Assembly (NCBI RefSeq): GCF_000321225.1 | Contig: NW_004451010.1 | Coordinates: forward strand, 143,027-207,026 | DNA: 64,000 nt | Source of the DNA: Odobenus rosmarus divergens | Lineage: Eukaryota; Chordata; Mammalia; Carnivora; Odobenidae | Reading direction: 5' to 3' | Position numbers and translations under genes: made by a program | Shown here: positions 55,641 through 64,000 of the stretch, in pieces | Numbering within the stretch: position 1 is the stretch's first letter | Layout of the letters: each line of letters opens with the position of its first letter | Notes under the pieces: model-generated | Told to the model about the DNA's origin: nothing | Database searches by the model: none | What the model saw: only the letters and a program-made list of their open reading frames with translations

Positions 55641-56493
55641 ACAAAGAGCAGAACCTGAGATAGTGAGAAACAGGTCCTAGTAAGGGGGGAGGGGAGTGGA
55701 GGGGGGAGATAGAGAGTAAAATTGGTAAATTTGCAGCACCAAAATGTTCCTGCTGATGAGGCTCAGCATTTAACATGTTTAAAGAGAAACCAGAGGATAC
55801 AAATCCTTGTGGACCTTTGGTTCAAGGTTGCAGCCCCCTTAGCTACCAACCAGATATAGGGAGTGTAATAAACTGGATGCAAGTGGGAAGCTGACCTGCC
55901 CAGTTATGCAGAAATGGACATGGTATCATTTCTCCTTGACAGTGGCTGCCCCTGAATGACTGCCAAGAGAATTTTACAGTCTAATCCCCGACTGCCCTTC
56001 ATGCAGTTTTACCACTGGTAAAACTGAAATGTCTAGTGGAATAGTGATGGCTCAGAGTTGTACAAGAGTGGGTCTTTTTTTTTTTTTTTTAACTTTCATT
56101 CCGGTCTTAGCCCACAGGAACACCCAAATATATTCGTCATTATTGCTCATGTTCTTCCAGTTGGGTCAACACCTTTGCTTCATATTTGTGGTTGGTACGC
56201 TGGAGGAGTCTGACCTCAGTGAGAACACATGTGTGTGGCACAGAGTTGTATCTAGTGTACAGTAGCTGAATGGTAATAGGCAGTGTGGAAGAAAAAGACA
56301 GAAATCGTCTTATCACAAGATTAAACAGATGCTCTTTTCCCCTCAAAGAAAAAAAAAAACCTTCAAAGTTTTTGACAACTCACTTGGGAAACAAACACTT
56401 CCCTTACTACAACTTTGTTTCTAGTTCTAAAATAATTCAAGAAAGAGTCCAAATCAATGCTATTTGTTTCTTAAAATTTAAAGAGGATATTTA
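55641..56493. other. Single-copy-looking DNA with G-rich and poly-T tracts
   Basis: A G-rich run lies at 55684-55707 and a T run at 56077-56091. No gene or interspersed repeat is recognised. Confidence 0.4.
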
Positions 56494-56628
56494 TTTTATT
56501 TTATTTTTAAGTAGGCTCCATGCCCAGCATGGAGCCCAACACAGAGCTTGAACTCATGACCCTGAGATCAAGACCTGAGCTGAAATCAAGAGTCAGACAC
56601 TTAACCAACTGAGCCACCCAGGTAAACC
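56494..56628 (-). mobile_element. SINEC-type SINE, short older subfamily
   Basis: On the plus strand: TTTTATTTTATTTTTAAGTA, GGCTCCATGCCCAGCATGGA, GACCCTGAGATCAAGACC, and the head complement CTGAGCCACCCAGG. It is flanked by TAAAGAGGATATTTA (56479-56493 and 56629-56643), a perfect 15-bp duplication. Same short architecture as the copy at 25582. Confidence 0.95.
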
Positions 56629-57438
56629 TAAAGAGGATATTTAAAGGTAATATAATAGGAAAGAATAGTTTGTGTATGCATAAATGATCAATTTTAAGAG
56701 CAAGTATTAATGAATGAATAACACTATCACTATCTCTACCAGCCTCTCTCATGCCTTCTATGCAACACAAACAAAACCCAAGTCATCACCGTTCATCCTA
56801 AACTTGCTCCTGATCCCAGATTTCCTAAGGCAGTTAATGGAGCCCTCACCACCTAGTCATTCAAGCCAGAAAGCAAAGTCATTTTATACCTGGGGAGGAC
56901 TTCTGCTTCTGGATAAGACTGAATAACTGGCAGAGGACTATCCTCCTGCCATAAAACTAAACAATGTACAAGGCAACTGTTTGCAGGCATTTGACCACAG
57001 GCAGCACAAAAATAATCTCTGACAGAAGGAAAGCTCACAAGGTGAGCCTCACCCTTGACCTCTGGGGATAATTTTTTGACCCTGGCACAGTAAGCTGGTG
57101 GACCAAGCAGTGCTGGAAAACATTAGAGCTCCAACCCAATCAGAATAGAGAGATTGAGTTAATATTTCATCAACATCCTAGCCATTTAGCTGAAATACCA
57201 GTAAGGCCATACCCTACAAGTAAGAAGCACACTCTAGAATAACATCTACTTTAGATCCACTATAACAAAACCTAAACTTCCAAACTCCCTGCCAAGAGAT
57301 AAATATGCCCAGTGATAGGAAGGTGGAAAACACCCTGAACTTTCCACAGAACCATCCTAGCAAAGTGTAAGACCATGGTTACCCAAGTTCAAGTTGCTCA
57401 GCAGTTAAACTACTTCTAGAACAAAAATCAACACTCTT

Positions 57439-57670
57439 AGGGGAGCCTGGGTGGCTCATTCGGTTAAGTGTCTGCCTTTGGCTCAGGTCATGATCCTGGG
57501 ATTGAGCCCCATGTCAGGCTCCCTGATCAATGGGGAGCCTGCTTCACCCTTTCCCTCTGCCCTTCCCTCTCTGCTTGTGCTGGCTCTATATGTCTCTCTC
57601 TCAAATAAGTAAATAAGTAAATAAGTAAGTAAGTAAATAAATAAATAAATAAATAAGTAAAATCTTTAAA
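57439..57670 (+). mobile_element. SINEC-type SINE with expanded tail
   Basis: Starts GGGGAGCCTGGGTGGCTCAT. The tail has grown into about 60 bp of AAATAAGT/AAAT units (57602-57662). It is flanked by AAAAATCAACACTCTT (57423-57438 and 57671-57686), a perfect 16-bp duplication. Confidence 0.96.
57602..57662. repeat. (AAATAAGT)n/(AAAT)n microsatellite
   Basis: A SINE tail expanded into a tetra/octanucleotide repeat. Likely length-variable. Confidence 0.9.
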
Positions 57671-57799
57671 AAAAATCAACACTCTTTAAAATAAGGTAAC
57701 AAAATCCAGTGTCTCTGCAAAGAATCATCTACAAAGTTTATATGCAAACAAAATTATTAGACATGCAAAGAAATCTCACAGTCAAGAAAAAAGCAGTTA

Positions 57800-57993
57800 G
57801 GGGTGCCTGCGTGGCTCAGTCATTAAGCGTCTGCTTTCTGCTCAGGGCATGATCCCAGAGTCCTGGGATGGAACCCCGCATCGGGCTTCCTGCTCAGCGG
57901 GAAGCCTGCTTATCCCTCTCCCACTCCCCCTGCTTGTGTTCCCTCTCTCTCTCTCTCTCTCAAATAAATAAATAATATCTTTAAAAAAGAAAA
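57800..57993 (+). mobile_element. SINEC-type SINE, full length
   Basis: Starts GGGGTGCCTGCGTGGCTCAG. The tail is CAAATAAATAAATAATATCT plus A-rich sequence. It is flanked by AAAAAAGCAGTTA (57787-57799 and 57994-58006). Confidence 0.95.
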
Positions 57994-59264
57994 AAAAAAG
58001 CAGTTAATATGAACCAACTTCCAGAATTCCCACATATTAGTTTTAGCACATACTTTAAAGTAGCCATTATAAAAATGTTAAAAAGAATGAAACAAAAATG
58101 TTTTCAAGTAAGTAAGGAATGTATGATCTTGATGAGAAAATAGGGTATCTCAGCAGAGTACAAAAAACTTTAAAAAAAAAAAGGAAATTCTAGAATGGAA
58201 AATTCCAATAAAATTAAAAATTCACCAGATGAGCTTAACAGCAAACTATAGATGGCAGAAGAAAAACATCAATGACCCTGAGTTAAAATTCAGGTATTTT
58301 CTAATCTGAAGAACAGAGAAAAAAATTAACGAAAAATTAAGAGTGCCTTAGGACCCATGGAACAATAGCAAATGGTTTAACATAACATGTAACAGCGTCC
58401 CCAAGACTTGAGTATAGAGAAGAAAACATATTTGAAGACATAATGACTGAAATTTTACTAAATTAAAAAAAAAATTGACTTATATCCAAGAAATAAGCAG
58501 TAATGAATAAAAACCCATTAAATTGGTGAAAACCAAAGAGAGAGAAAATCTGGTAAGTAGAAGGGAAAGAGACATTAATTATAGGAAAGTAATGATACAA
58601 ATAATGGCTAGCTTATCAGAAGCAATGGGGGCCAGAAGACAATGGAATAATGTCTTTAAATTGCTGGGGGAAAAAAAAAAACCCTGTCAGTTCAATTTTT
58701 GAAGAATTTCAGAAATAGTTTCCAAAAACTCCTATAATAAAGACTTGCATTATAAGAAACGATAAAATGTATTCTTCAGGCTAAAGGGAAGTTATGCCAT
58801 ATGGAACTCCAATCATCTGTAGTAAGGAATGGAGGGAGCTGGAAATGGTAAGTAAATGGGTAGATATAAAAGTCATTTACCATCTAAATGGAAAATAACA
58901 ACATTGTAAAGTGAGGTTGACAGCTTTGAAAGAGTAAAAGGAAGGGTAGGTAAATGGAGTTATATTCTTGTAAATTATTATATTTGTGACATGGGGAGTA
59001 GCAAATGGAAGGTGTGAAGAGTCTGGTATAAAGAGTGAAGTGGTAAAATATTGGGCTGTAAATAGCCTTTGATAAATTAAATAGGCATATTGTTAGTGCT
59101 GGAGCAACCACTTAAAAATTAAAAACAAAAAGTTATAGTAAAGGAGCCAATAGAGGAAATAAGAGGAACACTAAAAACATGTTTGATTAACCCAAATAAA
59201 GGTAGGAAAGGAAAAACAGAGGAACAAATAATTTGAAGAGACAAATAGAAAACAGTATGATGAT

Positions 59265-59672
59265 AGATTATCCATAGCAGTTTTATTTATAATAGTCCCA
59301 AGCTGGAAACAACCCAAATATCCATCAGCAAGGGAATGGATAAATAAATTGTGTATTTATACAATGGGATATACTCTGCAGCAGAAAGAATAACACACAT
59401 GACAACATAGATGAGTCTCAAAAACAACAGAAGAAGTCAGACAAGAGGGTATATATTATATGGTTCTATTTACATGAAGTTCTATAAAAGATAAAACATA
59501 TATAGTGGTAGAAATGAAATCAGTAGCTGCCTGGGGCCGGGATGGGGGAGGAGATTGAGTGGGACATGAGGAGCTTTGTAGGGTGATGGAAACCTGCTGT
59601 ATCTTGTTTGGGGTGGTGGTTTCAGAGGTAGATACATTTGTCAAAAACATCAAATGGAACAAACCTATGGAA
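59265..59672 (+). mobile_element. Ancient L1 ORF2 3' end
   Basis: TCCATAGCAGTTTTATTTAT, AACCCAAATATCCATCAGCA, GGGATATACTCTGCAGCAGA and TAGTAGCTGCCTGGGGC-like wording is the standard sense L1 3' region. It probably belongs with the relic to its left. Confidence 0.75.
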
Positions 59673-61170
59673 TCTGTTCTCTTCTACTTGGTAAGTGGCA
59701 AATCCAGGCATCTTGATGCCAGTCCAGGTTCTTTATAGAATATTGTATGGATACCATATAACCACTTGCTGCTGGTTTCCAGGTTTTTTGTTTATTTTGT
59801 TTCTCAGTAGACTTTGATTATTATCTCATCATCCTTCATCAAGAAGAAAACTTCTAGGAATTACACAGTGGTTGTTAGTATGAAAGAGTTACTGAAGTTT
59901 CCCTCTATTTCTGAATTTTCCCTAAGTAAAATTCCATGTGTTAGAATCATCTGGCTTATTTCTTTGCAAGGGAAATACTGGAGTGGTTTTTTAAAATGGA
60001 GTTTCCTTCCTGGGATAATAACTTTTTCTTTACATAATGTAGGGAATTGGGGAAATTTATAAATTTTTAGAAATATGATTTCAAAGAGTTATCTTTTATT
60101 GCAATTGCTTTGGCTGTCCTTAAGCAAACATTTGAAGATTCCTAGGAAATGCAACATGCCGTATAGATATTTAAAAGTTGATTTTATTACATCACTTTTC
60201 TCCTAATCATATTGGGCTGATGATTTCATATTGGGCTTTGATTTGGAAAATTTCCTGGTTTATCCAAGTTTAGGTAATAATGTCTAGGCATTCGATATTA
60301 GTCTGTTTTCCTATCATTCACTTAGTAGATTTTAATACTTTAAAATTCACAAACACATATTCACACTTGAATGGTTGAAAGATATTTCATGGTAACATTG
60401 TGACAATTTTGTTTGGAAAACTTTTTACTTAAAAGACACATATTGAACTATGTTAGGAAAATGTCAAAATTTAATATGAAAAATAAAACCTATTTTGAAA
60501 TATCTCTTAAAAACCTGGATTAGGAAAAAGATTTGTGGAGGAACAGCTAGAATGGGATATGAGAAGGAATAAGTGAATAATCTCTAAAGTACATTTGAAT
60601 ATTTAAAAAATCCTTGAGAGAGGATAAACTAGGAAGCATAGAGAAAATAAGACGTGGCAGAGGAAGGGATGCTCTAAGACTATCACATTTAAGTTCTTCC
60701 TTACAAATTCTGAAAAAGACTGTCGTGAGAACACCTGTCATATTGGGGGAAGGAATCAGGTTTGACATAAGAAAGAATCACATTTCTACTTTTTTGGGAT
60801 AAATTCCAAACACAAAATGTTATTTCCTTTGAAGTCCAATGCCATTTTCGTCTCCTCCGATGGCCCCATCCTTTGGTGAGCTCTCCATCTTTTAAACTCT
60901 TTAGTACTCTACTGTCTGCAATACATAACACGGAATGTGCTAGTTTTTACTGTATTTGTGATAATCTTTACAACCTTTGGAAGGTAGCAGTGTGCCTTTG
61001 TACATTTGTATCCTGAGTCTTAGACAGTGTTGACACAAAGTAAGTCCTCCTCAGTGATGATGTGATGTTCTCAGCAGACTACAACATGCCCTTCTGGCAT
61101 CTTTCCATTCAACAGTAGAGCACTGAATATTTTACCGTTAAAATGGAATCATTCATCTACTTGGTATAAT
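59673..61170. other. Single-copy-looking AT-rich DNA
   Basis: No repeat family or gene is recognised. Overlapping short frames near 60550-60930 lie on both strands without a domain. Confidence 0.4.
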
Positions 61171-61174
61171 GCTC

Positions 61175-61290
61175 CTCTAGACTGTAACATTTTGAGGGCT
61201 AAGATTATGCTTTTATTGACCTCCTTACTCTCAATATTTTGCACATCAGAAGAATCTAAGACATAGTTTTTGGATGAAAGTATGAATGAG
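61175..61290 (+). mobile_element. L2 3' end fragment
   Basis: CTAGACTGTAACATTTTGAG, GGCTAAGATTATGCTTTTAT and TCAATATTTTGCACATCAGA follow the sense L2 3' end. Diverged. Confidence 0.45.
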
Positions 61291-61354
61291 GGAACTGAAC
61301 CAGGAAGGGTGGATTTTAGTCCTTTACCACTAATTGATTAAAAAATATTGAGCA

Positions 61355-61525
61355 GGGCTCCTGAGTGGCTCAGTCAGTTAAGCGTCTGCCTTCAGCTCAG
61401 GTCATGATCCCAGGGTCTTGGGCTGGAGCCCTGCGTCAGGCACCCTGCTCAGCTGGGAGCCTGCTTCTCCCTCTCCCCCTGCTTGTGCTCTTTCTCAATC
61501 TCTCTCCCTCAAATAATCTTTTAAA
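61355..61525 (+). mobile_element. SINEC-type SINE
   Basis: Starts GGGCTCCTGAGTGGCTCAGT and ends CCCTCAAATAATCTTTTAAA. It is flanked by TATTGAGCA (61346-61354 and 61530-61538), extendable leftward with one indel. Confidence 0.94.
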
Positions 61526-61544
61526 AAATTATTGAGCAAAGGAC

Positions 61545-62080
61545 TTAGCATCTGTGTCTCATTCTCTCTCTCTCTATAATATATATGTACTGAAGGAGTT
61601 AGATTTGATAATAATAAAATGTTTCTTCCAGCTCTAAAATTCTAGTATTTGATGGTGATAGTGATAGCTTAAAATAGAAAGGTACTTTTGTTCAAAAATT
61701 GTATCAATGAGCCAGATGATATCAATTCTTAGCAATTGGTTTTCTTCTGCCTCCAAACTTCTCATCACCTGGAACTCAAAGGACCCCACACAGGTCAGCA
61801 TACTGAAGATTTGGGGAATGGCATTACTTCATAAATAGCTCCTCATCAGGATAAGATTGGAGACCCTAGACCCTGGAGAATAAGTGTGAAAAGGTGATTT
61901 ACACCAATAGCTCAACAAGTGAAGCAATCTATTTCAATTTTGAACCAAAGGCTAATTTTCTAAGCATCCTTGGTCCTCTTCCCTTACCCATTCAGGAAGA
62001 ACATCAGTTGATTTGATGAGTTCTCTAAATCGATGGGTACAGGAACTCTGCATATCCTGCATACACTGTTGAGTACTATG
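61545..62080. other. Single-copy-looking DNA
   Basis: A short CT/TA simple stretch lies near 61564-61586. Nothing else is recognised. Confidence 0.4.
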
Positions 62081-62084
62081 TATC

Positions 62085-62212
62085 TGCACTGTTATAAGCT
62101 CTGTATGTATTATAACAAATTGGACAGATAAGGAAACCAAGGCAAAGATAGCTGAGTTTACACAGCTAACAAATGATAGAGGCAGGATTCAAATCATCAC
62201 TGTCTGACCTTG
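62085..62212 (-). mobile_element. MIR SINE fragment
   Basis: ACAGATAAGGAAACCAAGGC, TTTACACAGCTAACAAATGA and GGCAGGATTCAAATCATC are MIR in reverse complement. Confidence 0.75.
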
Positions 62213-63150
62213 AAAGAATATTAAAATGGTGCAGATTTTATAAAAATCTCACTTTCTCAGAGGTGAGGATGGCAGAGGGACTGACAAAAAAAAAAATGAA
62301 TAATTCAGGCTTTTAAACAAAAAAAGACTTACTGCCTTCATTCCCAAATAGCTTTGCCTATGTGTAGACTATAGAGATGATTCCCAGACTGTTCGTATTT
62401 GTTTGGAAAGCCAGTTACCATTCCTCAGAGACCAGCAGTAAGATTGCATTGACTGGTGATCTGAACTTCATCCAGGTCTGGTGGATTCTGGGAGCAGACC
62501 TTGCCTGACAGAATGCAGCTGTGCCGTCAGTCAGCATGCTGAGGCAGGTGGGCCTCATTATGAGTTACAGAACCAAAGAAAGGACTGAAAGGCAAAGGTT
62601 GCTCTTTCTTTCCAACCAGAAGATGGAATATTTATCAAGTGGCTCTTTGGAGAAGTTTTATTCTGTTGCTTTCCATTTCCCCGGGATTTTGTAATCCTCA
62701 TGTTTTGGGACAGAGAACAAGAGTAATTCTGCTTTATGTTCTTATTCATATTTCCTTTATTCATTATGTCCCCATATTCATAATTAATAACTGGAAAAAA
62801 AATTGAACACACAGCCTTCTTTTGCCACAGGGGGAGTTGTCTTCAGAAGAGCTGGCAAGTCCTTTTACTCATCTTACTGGAACTAAAGACTTTTGGCCAG
62901 TAAGTCTGAGTCTTTCAGCAAGCATTATTTATAAGAGAATCAGTTATTATTGTGGCTTATATTTTGAAAATATTTGCAGCAGTTTCTGAGTGGGATATGC
63001 CTAGCCCTTAATTTAGAAGACTAAAAAAGCCTCATGTATTTCTTCTTTTTCAATCAGTCCTAGAAACTTCAAGTATTAAACAAGTAAAGATCTCCCAGGG
63101 TTTTGTTAATTCACATTGTTTTCTGATGAAACGGTAGGTTTTTTTAGTCA
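62213..63150. other. Single-copy-looking DNA
   Basis: No repeat or coding frame is recognised. Confidence 0.4.
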
Positions 63151-63166
63151 TTAGAAGTATATTCTT

Positions 63167-63336
63167 GTAGGTTAAACGTATGTCTTCAGCTCAGGTCATG
63201 ATCCCTGGATCCTGGGATCAAGCCCCACATCGGGCTCCTCACTCAGCAGGGAGTCTGCTTGTCCCTCTTGTCCCTTTTCCTCTCCCCCCAACTTGTGCGC
63301 TCTCTCTTCTCTCAAATAAATAAAATCTTTTTTAAA
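63167..63336 (+). mobile_element. SINEC-type SINE, 5'-truncated
   Basis: The A-box half of the head is missing; the copy starts near GGTTAAACGTATGTCTTCAG and goes on through GCTCAGGTCATGATCCCTGG to the tail CAAATAAATAAAATCTTTTT. AAGTATATTCTT flanks it (63155-63166 and 63337-63348), so the truncation happened at insertion, not by later deletion. Confidence 0.93.
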
Positions 63337-63348
63337 AAGTATATTCTT

Positions 63349-64000
63349 AAATACAAACCAAATCCTTACCAGGGAATGAATCCTTCCTGTGACATCCAGG
63401 TAAGTGGTTGTCCTGCTTCTGACAGTTCCCAGTGGCTGGGAACTACTTTCAGCAAAAGGATTTTTTCCCCCATTTTTTGGACAACTCTTATTTTTAGAAC
63501 ATTCTTCTTATATTGAGCTGAAGTTGTTCTTTCTTGCTCTGCCCAGCCCATAAATTTGGGTGTTTCTCAGAAATCAGTATGCTTTTCTTATTTCACGCAC
63601 TGTCCTTGGACAATACATGGTTTCAGGGTTCACCTACACAGTGTTAAGTCTATCTCAAGCCCAGATTTTTTTGTGCTCACCTTCAGGTTAATATATTTAG
63701 CCACCAACTAGGCATATCCACCTGGCTGCCTCACAGGTACCTCATATTCAATTTAAATAAAACTGGTTTTACTTTTCCCTTGACTCCTGAGTTTGGTGAA
63801 TGATGTTACCATCCACCCAGTCTCCTAAGAAACTGGGAATTTATCTTGGATTTCTCCCACTCACAGCCCATCAGTCATCCAGCCCTTTTGATATTGTCCT
63901 GTTAAAAATCTCATGTATATCTCTTCCTCCTCAACTCCCCTACCAAAGGTCTTCATTGTTTTTTGACTGATAATAATAAAAGCTTCCATATTGTTACTCT
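63349..64000. other. Single-copy-looking DNA to window end
   Basis: A textbook splice-donor-like CAGGTAAGT lies at 63397-63405, but no flanking coding signal or acceptor supports an exon. Nothing else is recognised. Confidence 0.35.

Larger units (their letters stand above)
56930..59160 (+). mobile_element. HAL1/L1M-type LINE relic, broken by two SINEs
   Basis: Landmarks in sense order are TTATTAGACATGCAAAGAAA, AGAGAGAGAAAATCTGGTAA, AGAAGCAATGGGGGCCAGAA, GACAATGGAATAATGTCTTT and GTATTCTTCAGGCTAAAGGG. They resemble the ORF1-bearing part of HAL1 or an old L1. The left edge is vague. The frame is destroyed by stops and indels. Confidence 0.6.

Noticed and set aside
63397..63405. Perfect splice donor consensus CAGGTAAGT
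   Set aside because: No acceptor, coding bias or matching exon was seen. Such sites occur by chance in tens of kilobases.

Overview
The window is non-coding nuclear DNA from a carnivoran mammal. The clearest evidence is at least 21 copies of the tRNA-Lys-derived carnivore SINE (SINEC type; heads read GGGGCRCCTGGGTGGCTCAG, tails AAATAAATAAAATCTTT). The CT-rich body of the younger copies (CTTCTCCCTCTCCCACTCCC followed by a TGCTTGTG-type segment) fits arctoid caniforms such as bears, seals or mustelids better than dog or cat. That placement is from memory of the families and is an inference. I found no protein-coding exon chain, rRNA, functional tRNA, CRISPR array or bacterial-type operon. Nearly all open reading frames are under 110 codons. 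They are chance frames, frames inside repeats, or frames made artificially long by an N gap. The window is probably intergenic or lies inside a large intron.

Layout: 1-4.7 kb holds a tandem pair of SINEs, an L2 end, a MIR and old L1 sequence. 4.7-11.2 kb holds an old L1, an L2 with a MER20 transposon nested in it, more old L1 ends and two SINEs. 11.5-13.9 kb holds an unassigned old repeat with an internal duplication, then an MLT1-type LTR. 14-20 kb is MIR/L2-poor single-copy DNA with two SINEs and a homeodomain-site-rich block near 18.9 kb. 20.4-22.7 kb is an ancient L1 abutting an MLT1-type LTR end. 23-29.8 kb is mostly single-copy DNA. 29.8-32.4 kb is a young, 5'-truncated L1 on the minus strand that contains a 997-bp N gap. 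32.4-39.4 kb has MIRs, an L2, SINEs, a (GT)n tract and one unexplained minus-strand ORF of about 120 codons. 39.9-41.6 kb is a second young 5'-truncated L1, also minus strand. 41.9-42.9 kb is an L2 carrying a SINE. 44-49.4 kb is the longest repeat-poor stretch. 49.4-56.6 kb has MIR, MER20, MER5A, an MLT1-type LTR and SINEs. 56.9-59.7 kb is a HAL1/L1-type relic broken by two SINEs. The rest is single-copy DNA with two SINEs.

The strongest observations are sequence-level. Most SINEs, both young L1s and one MER20 still have readable target-site duplications, so individual insertion events can be reconstructed. The two young L1 copies are about 97% identical over their shared part and share one orientation about 10 kb apart. 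Two SINEs sit in one target site that is now present three times. Several repeat-free blocks rich in transcription-factor-like motifs are candidates for conserved non-coding elements. I saw no convincing new gene system.
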